A stretch of DNA of 64,000 nt from Shimia sediminis (GTDB lineage Bacteria > Pseudomonadota > Alphaproteobacteria > Rhodobacterales > Rhodobacteraceae): contig NZ_RYZK01000001.1 of NCBI RefSeq assembly GCF_003990645.1, positions 186,001 to 250,000 on the forward strand. The letters are read 5' to 3'. The translations under genes and the position numbers were made by a program. The notes under the pieces are model-generated. The model worked only from the letters and a program-made list of their open reading frames with translations. It had not been told where the DNA came from and did not search any database. Shown here piece by piece: positions 1 through 8,806 of the stretch (position 1 is the first letter of the stretch; every line of letters begins with the position of its first letter).

Positions 1-2
1 TG

Positions 3-776
3 ACCGTTCTTGATGCGGTGACCAAGAGGTTGCCGGATTTGCCGACCGTGTATTTTGGTGACAATGCACATGCGCCTTATGGCGTGCGCGATGCCGATGA
101 CATCTACAACCTGACCACGGCCGCCGTGGAACGCATGTGGGATGCGGGCTGTGACCTGATCATCCTGGCCTGCAACACCGCCAGCGCCGCCGCCCTGCGC
201 CGGATGCAGGAAAGCTGGATTCCCACCGACAAGCGCGTGCTTGGTGTCTTTGTACCTCTGATCGAGGCATTGACCGAACGCAGCTGGGGCGACAACTCGC
301 CGCCCCGCGAGGTCGAGGTCAAACATGTGGCGCTCTTTGCCACGCCTGCCACCGTGTCCAGCCGGGCGTTTCAACGTGAACTGGCGTTCCGGGCCATCGG
401 CGTCGACGTCGAGGCACAGGCCTGCGGGGGCGTGGTGGATGCCATCGAAGAGGGTGACCTGATCCTTGCCGAAGCGCTGGTGCGGTCGCATGTCGATGCT
501 CTCAAACGCAAGATGCCGGACCCACAGGCGGCCATCCTCGGGTGCACACACTACCCGCTGATGCATGACACCTTTCAGGATGCTCTGGGCCACGACGTCC
601 AGGTCTACAGTCAGGCCAATCTCGTGGCCGAGTCGCTGGCAGATTACCTGCAGCGCCACCCCAACATGATCGGGGCCGGGACCGAATCACTGTTCCTGAC
701 GACGGGGGACGCGGCCCGCGTTTCGGACCGTGCGACGCAATTCTTGCGACGAAAGATCACCTTTCAGTCGGCGTGA
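3..776 (+). CDS. murI: Glutamate racemase, 5' end outside the window
   Basis: MurI interconverts L- and D-glutamate in the cytoplasm and supplies D-Glu for peptidoglycan. The reading frame is open from base 3, so the true start and the N-terminal substrate-binding loop lie upstream of the window. Both racemase cysteine motifs are present: [11 protein letters not shown] (first catalytic Cys) and GCTHYPL (second catalytic Cys). The visible 257 codons cover nearly all of the family's usual 265-280 residues. The gene is followed by about 160 bases without a gene before argC. Family assignment is firm; only the start is unknown. Confidence 0.93.
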   Translation, partial: TVLDAVTKRLPDLPTVYFGDNAHAPYGVRDADDIYNLTTAAVERMWDAGCDLIILACNTASAAALRRMQESWIPTDKRVLGVFVPLIEALTERSWGDNSPPREVEVKHVALFATPATVSSRAFQRELAFRAIGVDVEAQACGGVVDAIEEGDLILAEALVRSHVDALKRKMPDPQAAILGCTHYPLMHDTFQDALGHDVQVYSQANLVAESLADYLQRHPNMIGAGTESLFLTTGDAARVSDRATQFLRRKITFQSA

Positions 777-884
777 CACTCACGCCCCTCGCAATTTCAT
801 GAATCAAAGCTTAAGTTCTGCGCCGAGCAAACTGGTGCGGTTCTGCGTCAAATCATAACGAATGACCCGAGATGGGTTAACGAA

Positions 885-907
885 GTTGTACAACAAAGTT
901 GTACAAC
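885..907. promoter_or_regulatory. Tandem TTGTACAA palindromes upstream of argC
   Basis: The 10-base palindrome GTTGTACAAC occurs twice, at 885-894 and 898-907, with centres 13 bases apart. The second copy extends to the perfect 14-base palindrome AAGTTGTACAACTT (896-909). A third, imperfect TGTACA core (ATGTACAACAT, 931-941) runs over the argC start. The arrangement looks like an operator for a dimeric regulator. The same core recurs at 20.9 kb. I do not know the regulator. Confidence 0.5.
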
Positions 908-939
908 TTGGACAAAAGGGGTCCGAAAAGATGTACAAC

Positions 940-1965
940 ATGCACAAAATCGCCATTTTGGGCGCCTCCGGCTACACCGGGGCCGAGCTGGTCCGGCTGA
1001 TCGCCACGCACCCGAAAATGGACATTGTTGCCCTGTCTGCCGACCGTAAAGCAGGCATGGAAATGGCCGCCGTTTTCCCTCATCTGCGCCACCTCGATCT
1101 GCCCACGCTCTGCAAGATTGACGAGATCGATTTTGCCGAGGTCGATCTGTGTTTCTGTGCCCTGCCGCACGCCACCTCTCAGAAGGTGATCAAGGCGCTG
1201 CCGAAGTCGCTGAAAGTGGTTGATCTGTCTGCCGATTTCCGGCTGCGCGACCCGGAAGAATACGCCAAATGGTATGGCGGTCAGCACGATGCTTTGGAGT
1301 GTCAGGCCGAGGCGGTTTATGGGCTGACCGAGTTCTACCGCGACGACATCAAAACTGCGCGTCTGGTGGCGGGAACGGGCTGTAACGCGGCCACGGGCCA
1401 GTACATGCTGTCACCCCTGATCAAGGCCGGGGTAATTGACTTTGATCATATCATTCTGGATCTCAAATGTGCAGTCTCCGGCGCAGGTCGGTCGCTCAAG
1501 GAAAACCTTTTGCATGCCGAGCTGAGCGAAGGCTATCACGCCTATGCCGTGGGTGGAAAACACCGGCATCTGGGCGAGTTTGACCAGGAGTTCAGCAAGA
1601 TTGCCGGGCGTGAGGTGCGCATTCAGTTCACCCCGCATCTGGTGCCTGCAAACCGGGGTATCCTGGGGACGGCCTATGTGCATGGGAATGCGCAGGAAGT
1701 GTATGAAACTCTTGAAAAGGCTTATGAAAATGAGCCGTTTGTTGAGGTTCTGCCTTTCGGTGAAGCCCCCAGCACGAAACATATCCGGGCGTCGAACTTC
1801 TGCCATGTCGGCGTGGTTGCGGACCGGATCGAAGGCCGCGTGATCGTGATCGCGGCGCTGGACAATTTGACCAAGGGCTCGAGCGGGCAGGCGCTGCAAA
1901 ATGCGAACCTCATGCTCGGGGAAGAGGAAACAGAGGGCCTGATGTTGGCGCCGGTCTTCCCGTAG
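940..1965 (+). CDS. argC: N-acetyl-gamma-glutamyl-phosphate reductase
   Basis: ArgC carries out the NADPH-dependent reduction of N-acetylglutamyl phosphate to the semialdehyde in arginine synthesis, in the cytoplasm. The N-terminal Rossmann motif [15 protein letters not shown] and the catalytic-cysteine motif GTGCNA are visible, as is the family pattern HRHLGEF. An ATG at 940 gives 341 residues, the usual length. In-frame ATGs at 931 and 862 exist, but the stretch from 862 would encode the palindromic operator region and has no family resemblance. Tandem TTGTACAA dyads lie 33-55 bases upstream, so the gene may be under a dedicated repressor or activator. ccmE follows after 22 bases and could be co-transcribed. 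Confidence 0.93.
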   Translation: MHKIAILGASGYTGAELVRLIATHPKMDIVALSADRKAGMEMAAVFPHLRHLDLPTLCKIDEIDFAEVDLCFCALPHATSQKVIKALPKSLKVVDLSADFRLRDPEEYAKWYGGQHDALECQAEAVYGLTEFYRDDIKTARLVAGTGCNAATGQYMLSPLIKAGVIDFDHIILDLKCAVSGAGRSLKENLLHAELSEGYHAYAVGGKHRHLGEFDQEFSKIAGREVRIQFTPHLVPANRGILGTAYVHGNAQEVYETLEKAYENEPFVEVLPFGEAPSTKHIRASNFCHVGVVADRIEGRVIVIAALDNLTKGSSGQALQNANLMLGEEETEGLMLAPVFP

Positions 1966-1987
1966 TTCTTGAGAGAGAGGAGTGAGG

Positions 1988-2437
1988 ATGAAAAACCTCA
2001 AAAAGAAACGCCGCGTACAGGTCATTCTCTTGGCCTTTGTCGCGCTTGCGGTGTCGACCGCGCTGATTGGCTATGCCATGCGCGACGGCATCAACTTTTT
2101 CCGCTCGCCGAGCGAGGTGGCCGAGGCACCTCCGGGACCGACCGAAGTGTTCCGCATTGGCGGCCTCGTCGAAGAGGGCACTCTTGTGCGCGGCGAGGGC
2201 GAGACCGTGACCTTCAGCGTGACCGACGGTGGGGCGTCGATTCCGGTGGCCTTTACCGGCGTGCTGCCCGACCTCTTTGAAGAGAACCAGGGCATGGTCG
2301 GAACAGGGCGCTACATGAACGGGGTTTTTGTCGCCGATGAGATCCTCGCCAAACACGACGAGACCTACATGCCCAAAGAGGTCGTCGACGCACTGAAAGA
2401 ACAAGGCGTCTACGTCGAACCCGACCCCGAAAGCTAA
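1988..2437 (+). CDS. ccmE: Cytochrome c maturation haem chaperone CcmE
   Basis: CcmE is a membrane-anchored periplasmic chaperone that binds haem covalently through a histidine and hands it to CcmF/CcmH for attachment to apocytochrome c. The 149-residue product has a basic N-terminus, one membrane segment (about residues 10-31), an OB-fold domain, and the haem-binding motif AKHDETYMP with His123 and Tyr127. An ATG at 1988 follows a GAGAGAGAGGAG ribosome site; an alternative GTG lies two codons upstream. A terminator follows, so ccmE is transcriptionally separate from ccmF, and two lysis genes lie between them. CcmA-D are not in the window. Confidence 0.93.
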   Translation: MKNLKKKRRVQVILLAFVALAVSTALIGYAMRDGINFFRSPSEVAEAPPGPTEVFRIGGLVEEGTLVRGEGETVTFSVTDGGASIPVAFTGVLPDLFEENQGMVGTGRYMNGVFVADEILAKHDETYMPKEVVDALKEQGVYVEPDPES

Positions 2438-2450
2438 TCCAAACCCAACC

Positions 2451-2482
2451 AAAACGCTCCGGAGACCATTCCGGGGCGTTTT
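2451..2482 (+). terminator. Rho-independent terminator after ccmE
   Basis: The sequence AACGCTCCGGA, a short loop, and TCCGGGGCGTT form a near-perfect stem flanked by AAAA and TTTT, 14 bases after the ccmE stop. Confidence 0.75.
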
Positions 2483-2569
2483 GCGTTTTCGGGCCTGCGT
2501 ACGTTGGTCTGAGGCGCTGTTAACCGTTTCTCGTCAGCCTAAGCTTCGAATCTTTCGGCGAGGTGAATA

Positions 2570-3181
2570 ATGCAGACGGTGCGGGAAATTGCTGAAGCCA
2601 TCGTGGCCCGCGAGGGTGGCTACGTGAACGATCCGGATGATCCCGGCGGGGCGACCAATCACGGTGTGACCATTCACACCATGCGACGCCTTGGGCTGGA
2701 TCTGGATAAAAACGGCAAAGTGGACGCGCGCGACGTCAAGCGTCTGAGCCGCGCGCAAGCGATTGAGATTTATCTGAAACACTATTTTGAGGCACCTCGG
2801 ATCGGACAGCTGCCACAAAGCCTGCAGGCCAGTGTGTTCGACATGTATGTCAACGCCGGCGGCAACGCGGTGAAGATTCTGCAGCGTCTGTTGGGTGACA
2901 TGGGGCATGCCGTCGATGTCGACGGCGTGATCGGCCCGAAAACCGTCGAGGCATGCTGGCTGGCCGCCCAGGCGGCACCAGAGCACCTGGGGGATGCCTA
3001 TGGGATCGCGCGCCGAAACTACTATTTCCGCCTTGCGGATCGCCGCCCCGCGTCACGCAAGTACGCGCGCAGCAGGCGGGGCGGCAAAGGCGGGTGGATC
3101 ACGCGGGCCGAGGAGTTCATTTCGCCGCGCTACCATCTGAGTGACGCGGCATTTCAGGCGAGGGTGGCGACATGGGGTTGA
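2570..3181 (+). CDS. GH108 N-acetylmuramidase, GTA-type endolysin
   Basis: This is a peptidoglycan-cleaving muramidase of glycoside hydrolase family 108 (the ZliS/endolysin type). The N-terminal motif REGGYVNDPDDPGGATNHGV carries the catalytic glutamate (Glu15), and VDGVIGPKT in the C-terminal part is the peptidoglycan-binding signature seen in this family. The protein is 203 residues and has no signal peptide, so it would need a holin to reach the wall. The next gene, overlapping by 10 bases, is such a holin. In Rhodobacter capsulatus an endolysin/holin pair (rcc00555/rcc00556, from memory) releases the gene transfer agent, and this pair resembles it. A TTAAC half-site lies about 50 bases upstream (2520), weakly suggesting CtrA control. 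Confidence 0.85.
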   Translation: MQTVREIAEAIVAREGGYVNDPDDPGGATNHGVTIHTMRRLGLDLDKNGKVDARDVKRLSRAQAIEIYLKHYFEAPRIGQLPQSLQASVFDMYVNAGGNAVKILQRLLGDMGHAVDVDGVIGPKTVEACWLAAQAAPEHLGDAYGIARRNYYFRLADRRPASRKYARSRRGGKGGWITRAEEFISPRYHLSDAAFQARVATWG

Positions 3182-3702
3182 TTGGGCAGGTTCTGAGCCT
3201 GATTTTTGGTGGCGGCCGCAATGCGGTCAAGGAAACCGCCGAGGTTTTTCGTGAAAACGCAGAAGCAGGCGCTGAACGCGGCAAGGACGTGCAACTGGCG
3301 GCCATGGCGGCCCATGGGGCCGAGTTCTATCCACAGGGTCGCGGACTGTTTGATCGCGCCATGGATGCCATAAACCGGCTGCCCCGACCTTTGATGGCGT
3401 TGGGGTGCCTTGGGCTTATCATGTCGGCCATGATCGATCCGGTGTGGTTTGCGGCCCGCATGGCGGGGATCGCCCTTGTGCCCGAACCTTTGTGGTGGTT
3501 GCTGGGGGTCATCGTCAGTTTCTACTTTGGCGCGCGCCATCAGGCCAAGGGACAAGAGTTCCAGCGATCCATAGCTGCAAGCATGGCGCAGGTGCCTACT
3601 GTGGTTGAGAACCTGAAGCTGTTGCAGACGGTTGAGACACGCGATACCAATCCAGCCCTCGAGGATTGGCGCAAGGCAAATTCACAAACCGCGACAAAGT
3701 GA
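3172..3702 (+). CDS. Holin-family membrane protein
   Basis: This 176-residue protein has an amphipathic N-terminal third and two hydrophobic segments in its middle (about residues 75-95 and 103-122: PLMALGCLGLIMSAMI and EPLWWLLGVIVSFYFGARH). The C-terminus is soluble and charged. That layout matches the holin family found next to GH108 muramidases in Rhodobacterales. Its start lies inside the end of the endolysin gene (10-base overlap), which indicates coupled translation. The likely role is to permeabilise the inner membrane so that the endolysin can lyse the cell. It is followed by ccmF after 59 bases. Confidence 0.8.
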   Translation: MGLIGQVLSLIFGGGRNAVKETAEVFRENAEAGAERGKDVQLAAMAAHGAEFYPQGRGLFDRAMDAINRLPRPLMALGCLGLIMSAMIDPVWFAARMAGIALVPEPLWWLLGVIVSFYFGARHQAKGQEFQRSIAASMAQVPTVVENLKLLQTVETRDTNPALEDWRKANSQTATK

Positions 3703-3761
3703 TCGGGCAAACATGACGAAAGTCATTGGCCACCTTCTGTGGGCGAAGTATATGTTTGCTC

Positions 3762-5735
3762 ATGATTACAGAACTTGGCCATTTCGCCCTGATCCTCGCC
3801 GCCCTGACCGCATTGGTTCAAGGCATTGTTCCCCTTATCGGCGCGCACAAACGGTGGCCAGGCTGGATGGCCGTGGCGGAACCCGCAGCAGGTATGCAAT
3901 TCTTGCTGACGATGTTCTCATTTCTCGCGCTCACCTATGCCTTTGTGGTGTCGGACTTTTCAGTGCGCCTGGTGACGCTGAACTCGCATTCGGCCAAACC
4001 GATGATCTACAAGATCAGTGGTGTTTGGGGCAACCACGAAGGGTCGATGCTTTTGTGGGTGCTGATCCTGACGATCTTTGGCGCAACACTGGCCTGGTTC
4101 GGAGGCAACCTGCCGCCCACATTGCGGGCCCGTGCGCTGTCGGTTCAGGCCTGGGTTGCTGTGGCGTTCTTTGCGTTCATTCTGTTTACGTCGAACCCGT
4201 TCCTGCGGATTTCCGCGCCGCCGTTTGACGGCGACGACCTGAACCCGCTGTTGCAGGATGTCGGCCTCGCGCTGCACCCGCCGTTCCTGTACCTCGGCTA
4301 TGTGGGGCTTTCGATGGCGTTTTCTTTTGCCGTTGCAGCCCTGATCGAGGGGCGTGTGGATGCCGCTTGGGCACGTTGGGTGCGTCCTTGGACACTCGCG
4401 GCTTGGATCTTTCTGACCATTGGTATCGCACTGGGGTCCTGGTGGGCCTATTACGAACTCGGTTGGGGCGGGTTCTGGTTCTGGGATCCGGTTGAAAACG
4501 CGTCCTTCATGCCCTGGCTTCTGGCGGCGGCGCTGTTGCACTCGTCCGTTGTGGTCGAAAAACGCGAGGCTTTGAAAAGCTGGACAATCCTGTTGGCCAT
4601 CCTTGCCTTTGGGTTCTCGTTGATCGGGACGTTCATCGTGCGCTCGGGCGTCATCACGTCGGTGCACGCCTTTGCCAATGACCCGGAGCGGGGTGTGTTT
4701 ATCCTCGCGATTCTGCTGGTCTTCATGGGGGGCGCGCTGATGCTGTTTGCGGCCCGTGCCAGCGCGATGGAAGCCAAAGGTGTTTTCAGCATGGTCAGCC
4801 GTGAAAGCGTGCTGGTGTTGAACAACATTCTTTTGGCAGTGGCCTGTTTTGTTGTTTTTGTTGGCACCATCTGGCCGCTGGTCTCCGAAATCTTTTTTAC
4901 CCGTAAGTTGAGTGTCGGACCGCCGTTCTTCAACATGGCCTTTACGCCCTTCATGGTGCTTCTGGGCATTGTGTTGCCGGTCGGGGCCATGTTGCCCTGG
5001 AAACGGGCCAATCTGGCTCGTGTCGCCAAACCCTTGCTACCAGCATTTGTGCTGGCACTGGCGCTTGCCGGGCTGGTCTGGGCCATGCAGACCGGGCGCA
5101 GTCTCTTGGGTCCTGTTGGCTTGTTCCTCGGGGCGTGGCTGGTTTTTGGAGCGATCACAGACCTGACCAGTCGTACAGGCCGGGGTGCTTTCGGGCAACG
5201 TTTCCAGCGCTTGCGCCGTTTGCCTCGGGCGGACTGGGGCAAGGCGGTGGCCCATGCCGGGTTTGGCGTGACCATCTTTGGCATTGCCGGACTGACGGCT
5301 TGGGAAATGGAAGATATCCGCGTGGCCTATAAGGGCGAGCCTTATACCGTTGGCGCCTTTGAGTTTACGCTGCAGGATGTGCGGGCGGTGCAGGGGCCAA
5401 ACTATATGTCGACCATGGCCGACGTGACCGTGCACAGAAACGGCAAATTCGTTGCCTTGGTGCACCCGGAAAAGCGTGTCTATCCGGTCAGTTCCATGCC
5501 CACGACCGAAGCGGCGATTGACTATCGCTTCCTGCGTGACGTCTATGTCGTGGTTGGCGATCCGCAATCGGATGGTGGCTTTACCATGCGCACCTATATC
5601 AAGCCGCTGACCAACTGGATCTGGTTTGGCTGCGCTATGATGTCTTTCGGGGGCTTTCTCAGCCTGAGTGATCGACGTTTCCGCGTGGCTGCAGGGGCCC
5701 GCAAAGCCCCCTCGGCAGGAGTGCCAGCAGAATGA
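3762..5735 (+). CDS. ccmF: Cytochrome c haem lyase subunit CcmF
   Basis: CcmF is a multi-spanning inner-membrane protein that, with CcmH, ligates haem from CcmE to apocytochrome c on the periplasmic side. The product is 657 residues, the usual size, with about 14-15 hydrophobic segments. It carries the tryptophan-rich WWD signature GWGGFWFWDPVENASFMPWL (about residues 235-255) and the conserved WGNHEGSMLLWV segment. An ATG at 3762 is preferred because MITELGHFALILA is the typical N-terminus; an in-frame TTG at 3726 would add 12 residues. The stop codon overlaps the ccmH start by four bases (ATGA), so the two are translationally coupled. Confidence 0.95.
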   Translation: MITELGHFALILAALTALVQGIVPLIGAHKRWPGWMAVAEPAAGMQFLLTMFSFLALTYAFVVSDFSVRLVTLNSHSAKPMIYKISGVWGNHEGSMLLWVLILTIFGATLAWFGGNLPPTLRARALSVQAWVAVAFFAFILFTSNPFLRISAPPFDGDDLNPLLQDVGLALHPPFLYLGYVGLSMAFSFAVAALIEGRVDAAWARWVRPWTLAAWIFLTIGIALGSWWAYYELGWGGFWFWDPVENASFMPWLLAAALLHSSVVVEKREALKSWTILLAILAFGFSLIGTFIVRSGVITSVHAFANDPERGVFILAILLVFMGGALMLFAARASAMEAKGVFSMVSRESVLVLNNILLAVACFVVFVGTIWPLVSEIFFTRKLSVGPPFFNMAFTPFMVLLGIVLPVGAMLPWKRANLARVAKPLLPAFVLALALAGLVWAMQTGRSLLGPVGLFLGAWLVFGAITDLTSRTGRGAFGQRFQRLRRLPRADWGKAVAHAGFGVTIFGIAGLTAWEMEDIRVAYKGEPYTVGAFEFTLQDVRAVQGPNYMSTMADVTVHRNGKFVALVHPEKRVYPVSSMPTTEAAIDYRFLRDVYVVVGDPQSDGGFTMRTYIKPLTNWIWFGCAMMSFGGFLSLSDRRFRVAAGARKAPSAGVPAE

Positions 5736-6184
5736 TACGGATGATCCTGGTCCTGATGTTGATGGCCGCCCCGGTCTGGGCGGTTCAACCAGACGAAGTT
5801 TTGGATGACCCGGTGCTGGAAGAGCGCGCCCGTGAAATGTCCAAGGACCTGCGGTGTTTGGTGTGTCGGAACGAAAGCATCGACGAATCCAACGCCGAAC
5901 TTGCTCGTGAATTGCGCATACTCGTGCGTGAACGTCTGGTTGCCGGAGACACGAACGAGCAAGCGATGAACTATATCGTGGATCGTTACGGCGAATACGT
6001 GTTGCTGCGCCCCCAAACCGGTGGGTCCAATTTGGTGCTGTGGCTGGCGGGCCCGGCGATGTTGTTCCTGGCATTGTTGACCGCAGTGTTTTATTTGCGT
6101 GGTCGCGCCAAGGCACCTCGCACGGCCGAAAAGAAACTGAGTGAAGACGAGCAGGCGCGACTAAAGGAAATCCTGGACGAATAA
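5732..6184 (+). CDS. ccmH: Cytochrome c maturation thioreductase CcmH
   Basis: CcmH is a membrane-bound periplasmic thiol oxidoreductase that keeps the CXXCH motif of apocytochrome c reduced and works with CcmF. The 150-residue product has a signal peptide (residues 1-17), the redox motif LRCLVCRNESI (Cys42 and Cys45), and a C-terminal membrane segment near residues 103-122. It is the short form without the TPR (CcmI) domain. The start overlaps the ccmF stop by four bases. Confidence 0.93.
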   Translation: MIRMILVLMLMAAPVWAVQPDEVLDDPVLEERAREMSKDLRCLVCRNESIDESNAELARELRILVRERLVAGDTNEQAMNYIVDRYGEYVLLRPQTGGSNLVLWLAGPAMLFLALLTAVFYLRGRAKAPRTAEKKLSEDEQARLKEILDE

Positions 6185-6252
6185 CGTCAGGTTGCGCTTG
6201 TGGTCACCTATGCTGCACCCTAGGTTCCATTTGAATCAAGGAGGATGCGCGC

Positions 6253-7029
6253 ATGGACTATCAGACAATCGATTACCGTCTTGAGGACGGTATTTCCGTG
6301 GTGACGCTGAACCGTCCCGAGGTGATGAATGCTCTGACCCAGCAGATGCGCGCCGAGATTACGGATGCGGTGATCACCGGGGGCCGAGAGGCCCGGGTGG
6401 TCGTGTTGACCGGTGAGGGTCGGGCCTTTTGTTCCGGGCAGGACCTGGGCGATGGTGGCAGTGCGGCGAGCATGGATCTCGAACGCGGTTTGCGCGATGA
6501 ATATGCACCGATGATCCGCGCGATCACCAATTGCCCGGTACCGGTGATATCCGCCGTGAACGGCGCCGCCGCCGGGGCAGGGGCAAACCTGGCGCTTGCG
6601 GCGGATGTGGTGATCGCTGCTGAAAGCGCATACTTCATGCAGGCGTTCTCGCGCATTGGTCTGATCCCGGACGCAGGTGGCACCTATGTTCTGCCCCGTG
6701 TGGCCGGTCATGCACGCGCCATGGGCATGTCGCTCTTTGCCGAAAAGATCGAAGCCCGCAAAGCCGAGAGCTGGGGCATGATCTGGGAGGCCGTGGCCGA
6801 CGCGGAGTTTGAGGAAACCTGGAAAGCCCGCGCCCGACATCTGGCCGAAGGCCCCACCGTGGCATATGCCCATATCAAGCAGGCGTTGCAGGCGTCTGAT
6901 GGCAATGAGCTGGAAGAGCAATTGGCGCTTGAGGCCCAATTGCAAGGCAAATGCGGCAAAACACGCGACTTCCAAGAGGGTGTTGTCGCCTTTCTTGAAA
7001 AGCGCCCCGCAACCTATGAGGGGCGCTGA
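6253..7029 (+). CDS. Enoyl-CoA hydratase/isomerase, PaaG-like
   Basis: This is a 258-residue crotonase-fold protein. It has the oxyanion-hole motifs AFCSGQDL and NGAAAGAGANLALAAD and the motif GLIPDAGGTYVLPR. The aspartate of the last motif, in place of the second catalytic Glu of classical hydratases, is the mark of the PaaG/ECH2 isomerase branch, which acts in phenylacetyl-CoA degradation. No other paa genes are nearby, so a general enoyl-CoA isomerase role is equally possible. An AAGGAGG ribosome site precedes the ATG at 6253. It converges with the DUF2087 gene with only nine bases between stops. Confidence 0.85.
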   Translation: MDYQTIDYRLEDGISVVTLNRPEVMNALTQQMRAEITDAVITGGREARVVVLTGEGRAFCSGQDLGDGGSAASMDLERGLRDEYAPMIRAITNCPVPVISAVNGAAAGAGANLALAADVVIAAESAYFMQAFSRIGLIPDAGGTYVLPRVAGHARAMGMSLFAEKIEARKAESWGMIWEAVADAEFEETWKARARHLAEGPTVAYAHIKQALQASDGNELEEQLALEAQLQGKCGKTRDFQEGVVAFLEKRPATYEGR

Positions 7030-7038
7030 TCTCGGGCG

Positions 7039-7542
7039 TTAGCGGCCCTTTATGTGGGCCATGAGGGCCAGGGCCTCGGGCGTCGGTTTACGCTCAACAC
7101 GGCGATAGGCGCTGCCGTCCGTTTCTCTGGTGGCAAGACCGTGATCAATCAGCGACCTGCGCAACAGGACATGGTCGTCAAACGCCATGCCCTCTTGCAA
7201 AACTGCATTCACCTCGGCCTCTTTCATGTCCTGATGGGCCGGAAGCCGTGCCCAAAATGGCCACAGGCACAGCCCTTGGACCTTGGTCTGTTTGGGCCAG
7301 CGGGTCATGCGACCAGAGGCGTCAAACACGCGGCGTGCGCGCTTGAGGGCCAAGGTGTCCAGCGCATTGTCCACAGGCAAGCTGCGCAGGTGCTGATGAT
7401 TGCGGTATCCCGCCGACTTGGCGATCAGGGCCAGCATGGCGGCGTGACCGGGCAGGCTGTCTTCAACCGCGAGAAATTTGCGCAGGGATTTGGTAAATGC
7501 CGACACGTCGGCAATGAAGAGGGGGGTTACCTCTTTGGTCAT
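7039..7542 (-). CDS. DUF2087 domain protein
   Basis: This 167-residue soluble protein has two parts. The first (about residues 8-55, with SLRKFLAVEDSLPGHAAMLA and AGYRNHQHL) resembles the small glyoxalase-related helical domain. The second (about 85-165, with KEAEVNAVLQEG, DDHVLLRRSLIDHGLATR and DGSAYRRV) is a DUF2087 domain, a winged-helix-like fold often fused to transcription regulators. A DNA-binding or regulatory role is possible but unproven. The start at 7542 is chosen because AAGGA lies eight bases upstream on the minus strand; an ATG at 7551 is also in frame. Confidence 0.75.
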   Translation of the reverse strand: MTKEVTPLFIADVSAFTKSLRKFLAVEDSLPGHAAMLALIAKSAGYRNHQHLRSLPVDNALDTLALKRARRVFDASGRMTRWPKQTKVQGLCLWPFWARLPAHQDMKEAEVNAVLQEGMAFDDHVLLRRSLIDHGLATRETDGSAYRRVERKPTPEALALMAHIKGR

Positions 7543-7746
7543 GGAATGCATCCTTTGGCGATCCGTGCCTCCCGGTGGTCGGGGTCGATGGCCGCCCTTG
7601 TCGACAGCACGGCAAAAGCATGCAGTCGGTACATCTCGCAGGTTTAGCGTGGTCAGGTGACCGGCGGCGCCTCGGTGAACTGCGGACCGTGCCCAAGACG
7701 TAGTTCAGGCCGTTCGGCTTTGCAATCCCCTGAACCAGACAGAAAT

Positions 7747-7774
7747 GGGGCGCGATGAATGTTCATCACGCCCC
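7747..7774. terminator. Hairpin downstream of the RTX gene
   Basis: GGGGCGCGATGAA, a two-base loop and TTCATCACGCCCC form a near-perfect stem. On the minus strand it lies 27 bases past the RTX stop and is followed by a T-containing stretch. The surrounding 7543-7801 stretch shows no gene. Confidence 0.6.
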
Positions 7775-7801
7775 CGCATCCAAGAGTTAGGTGACTGTGG
7801 C

Positions 7802-8614
7802 TCAGGCCGCCACCAGAGTGACATTGTCAGCGTTAAAGGTTGGTCCGGCAGCCAAAACAATCATGACCTCGTCACCATCAGCAAAAACCGTGGCGTCGCC
7901 AGTGGTGCCGTCAACAGAGGTCGTGATGGTCGGCTCAGGACTGCTGTCATCATAGGAATAGATTATGGCGTCTTCCGAGGCATCATAGTCTTCTATGATC
8001 GCCGGTTCGCCCGGTGTGATCCAGTCCCCTCCCGCAAAGAGGTCTGATCCGGAACCGCCGGAGACCGAGTCCATGCTGCCCATGATGATTTGGTCATCAC
8101 CGCCACGTCCCTCGATCACATCGCCGTCGTCAGTGTCTGGATCGCTGGAAAGAGAGTAGGTCAGATCATCGATGGTCGCCGCGGTTTCAGCGGAAGCCTG
8201 CAGCGCGTCTTCGTCCAGTTGCGAGGTACCGTCGATCACGTCATCGCCGCTGTTGCCGATCAGCGTATCGCTGCCATCGCCCCCAACCAGGACGTCGTCT
8301 CCGCTGCCGCCCTGAACAAGGTCATTGTCCTGTCCGCCCAAAAGCAGGTCGTCTTCGGAGCCACCTGCCAGAGTGTCTTCGCCTTCAAGCCCAAAGGCGA
8401 TATCATAGCCCGTTCCACCGTCCAGCGCGTCTTCGCCTTCGGTGCCGATCAGCAGGTCATTGTCGCCTTCATCCACAAGGATATCGTCAGAGACCTCTGC
8501 GGTTTCCAACTCTGACTCCGACGAGGATGAAGTGTCATCGTCGTCGTCAGTGACCTCATCAATCACCCAAACCCAGAACGCGACCCCCAACAGAACACTC
8601 AATGCGATCAGCAT
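7802..8614 (-). CDS. Membrane-anchored RTX (calcium-binding repeat) protein
   Basis: This acidic 270-residue protein has one N-terminal membrane segment (residues 1-21, MLIALSVLLGVAFWVWVIDEV), then a poly-Asp/Ser linker. Next comes an RTX block (about residues 50-125) with repeated GGxGxDxLxG-type nonapeptides such as GGSGDDVLVGGDGSDTLIG, and one more cluster near residue 190. RTX repeats bind calcium and normally occur in secreted type I substrates. Here the N-terminal anchor has no cleavage site and the protein is short, so it is probably held at the membrane facing the periplasm. No type I secretion genes are nearby. An ATG at 8614 with GAGG upstream is preferred over a TTG at 8647. Function unknown. 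Confidence 0.75.
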   Translation of the reverse strand: MLIALSVLLGVAFWVWVIDEVTDDDDDTSSSSESELETAEVSDDILVDEGDNDLLIGTEGEDALDGGTGYDIAFGLEGEDTLAGGSEDDLLLGGQDNDLVQGGSGDDVLVGGDGSDTLIGNSGDDVIDGTSQLDEDALQASAETAATIDDLTYSLSSDPDTDDGDVIEGRGGDDQIIMGSMDSVSGGSGSDLFAGGDWITPGEPAIIEDYDASEDAIIYSYDDSSPEPTITTSVDGTTGDATVFADGDEVMIVLAAGPTFNADNVTLVAA

Positions 8615-8748
8615 GTTTTGAAACCTCGTGCCTAAAAATCGCCACAAAGTTGGCTGGGTTTTGTCAAAAAGTCAATAAATTCAATATATTGTATCGTTTT
8701 CGTTAACAATTCCATGTCGCCTGATAGGAATAGTTACTGAATCGTTAA

Positions 8749-8783
8749 CAAAAAACGCGCCCCGGATGGTGCCGGAGCGCGTT
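8749..8783 (-). terminator. Rho-independent terminator of gltA
   Basis: AACGCGC-CCGG, a short loop, and CCGG-GCGCGTT form a strong stem. Read on the minus strand it is followed by TTTTTTGTTAAC, and it lies 24 bases after the gltA stop. Confidence 0.85.
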
Positions 8784-8806
8784 GTAATTTGGGTAACTCG
8801 GTGGAT

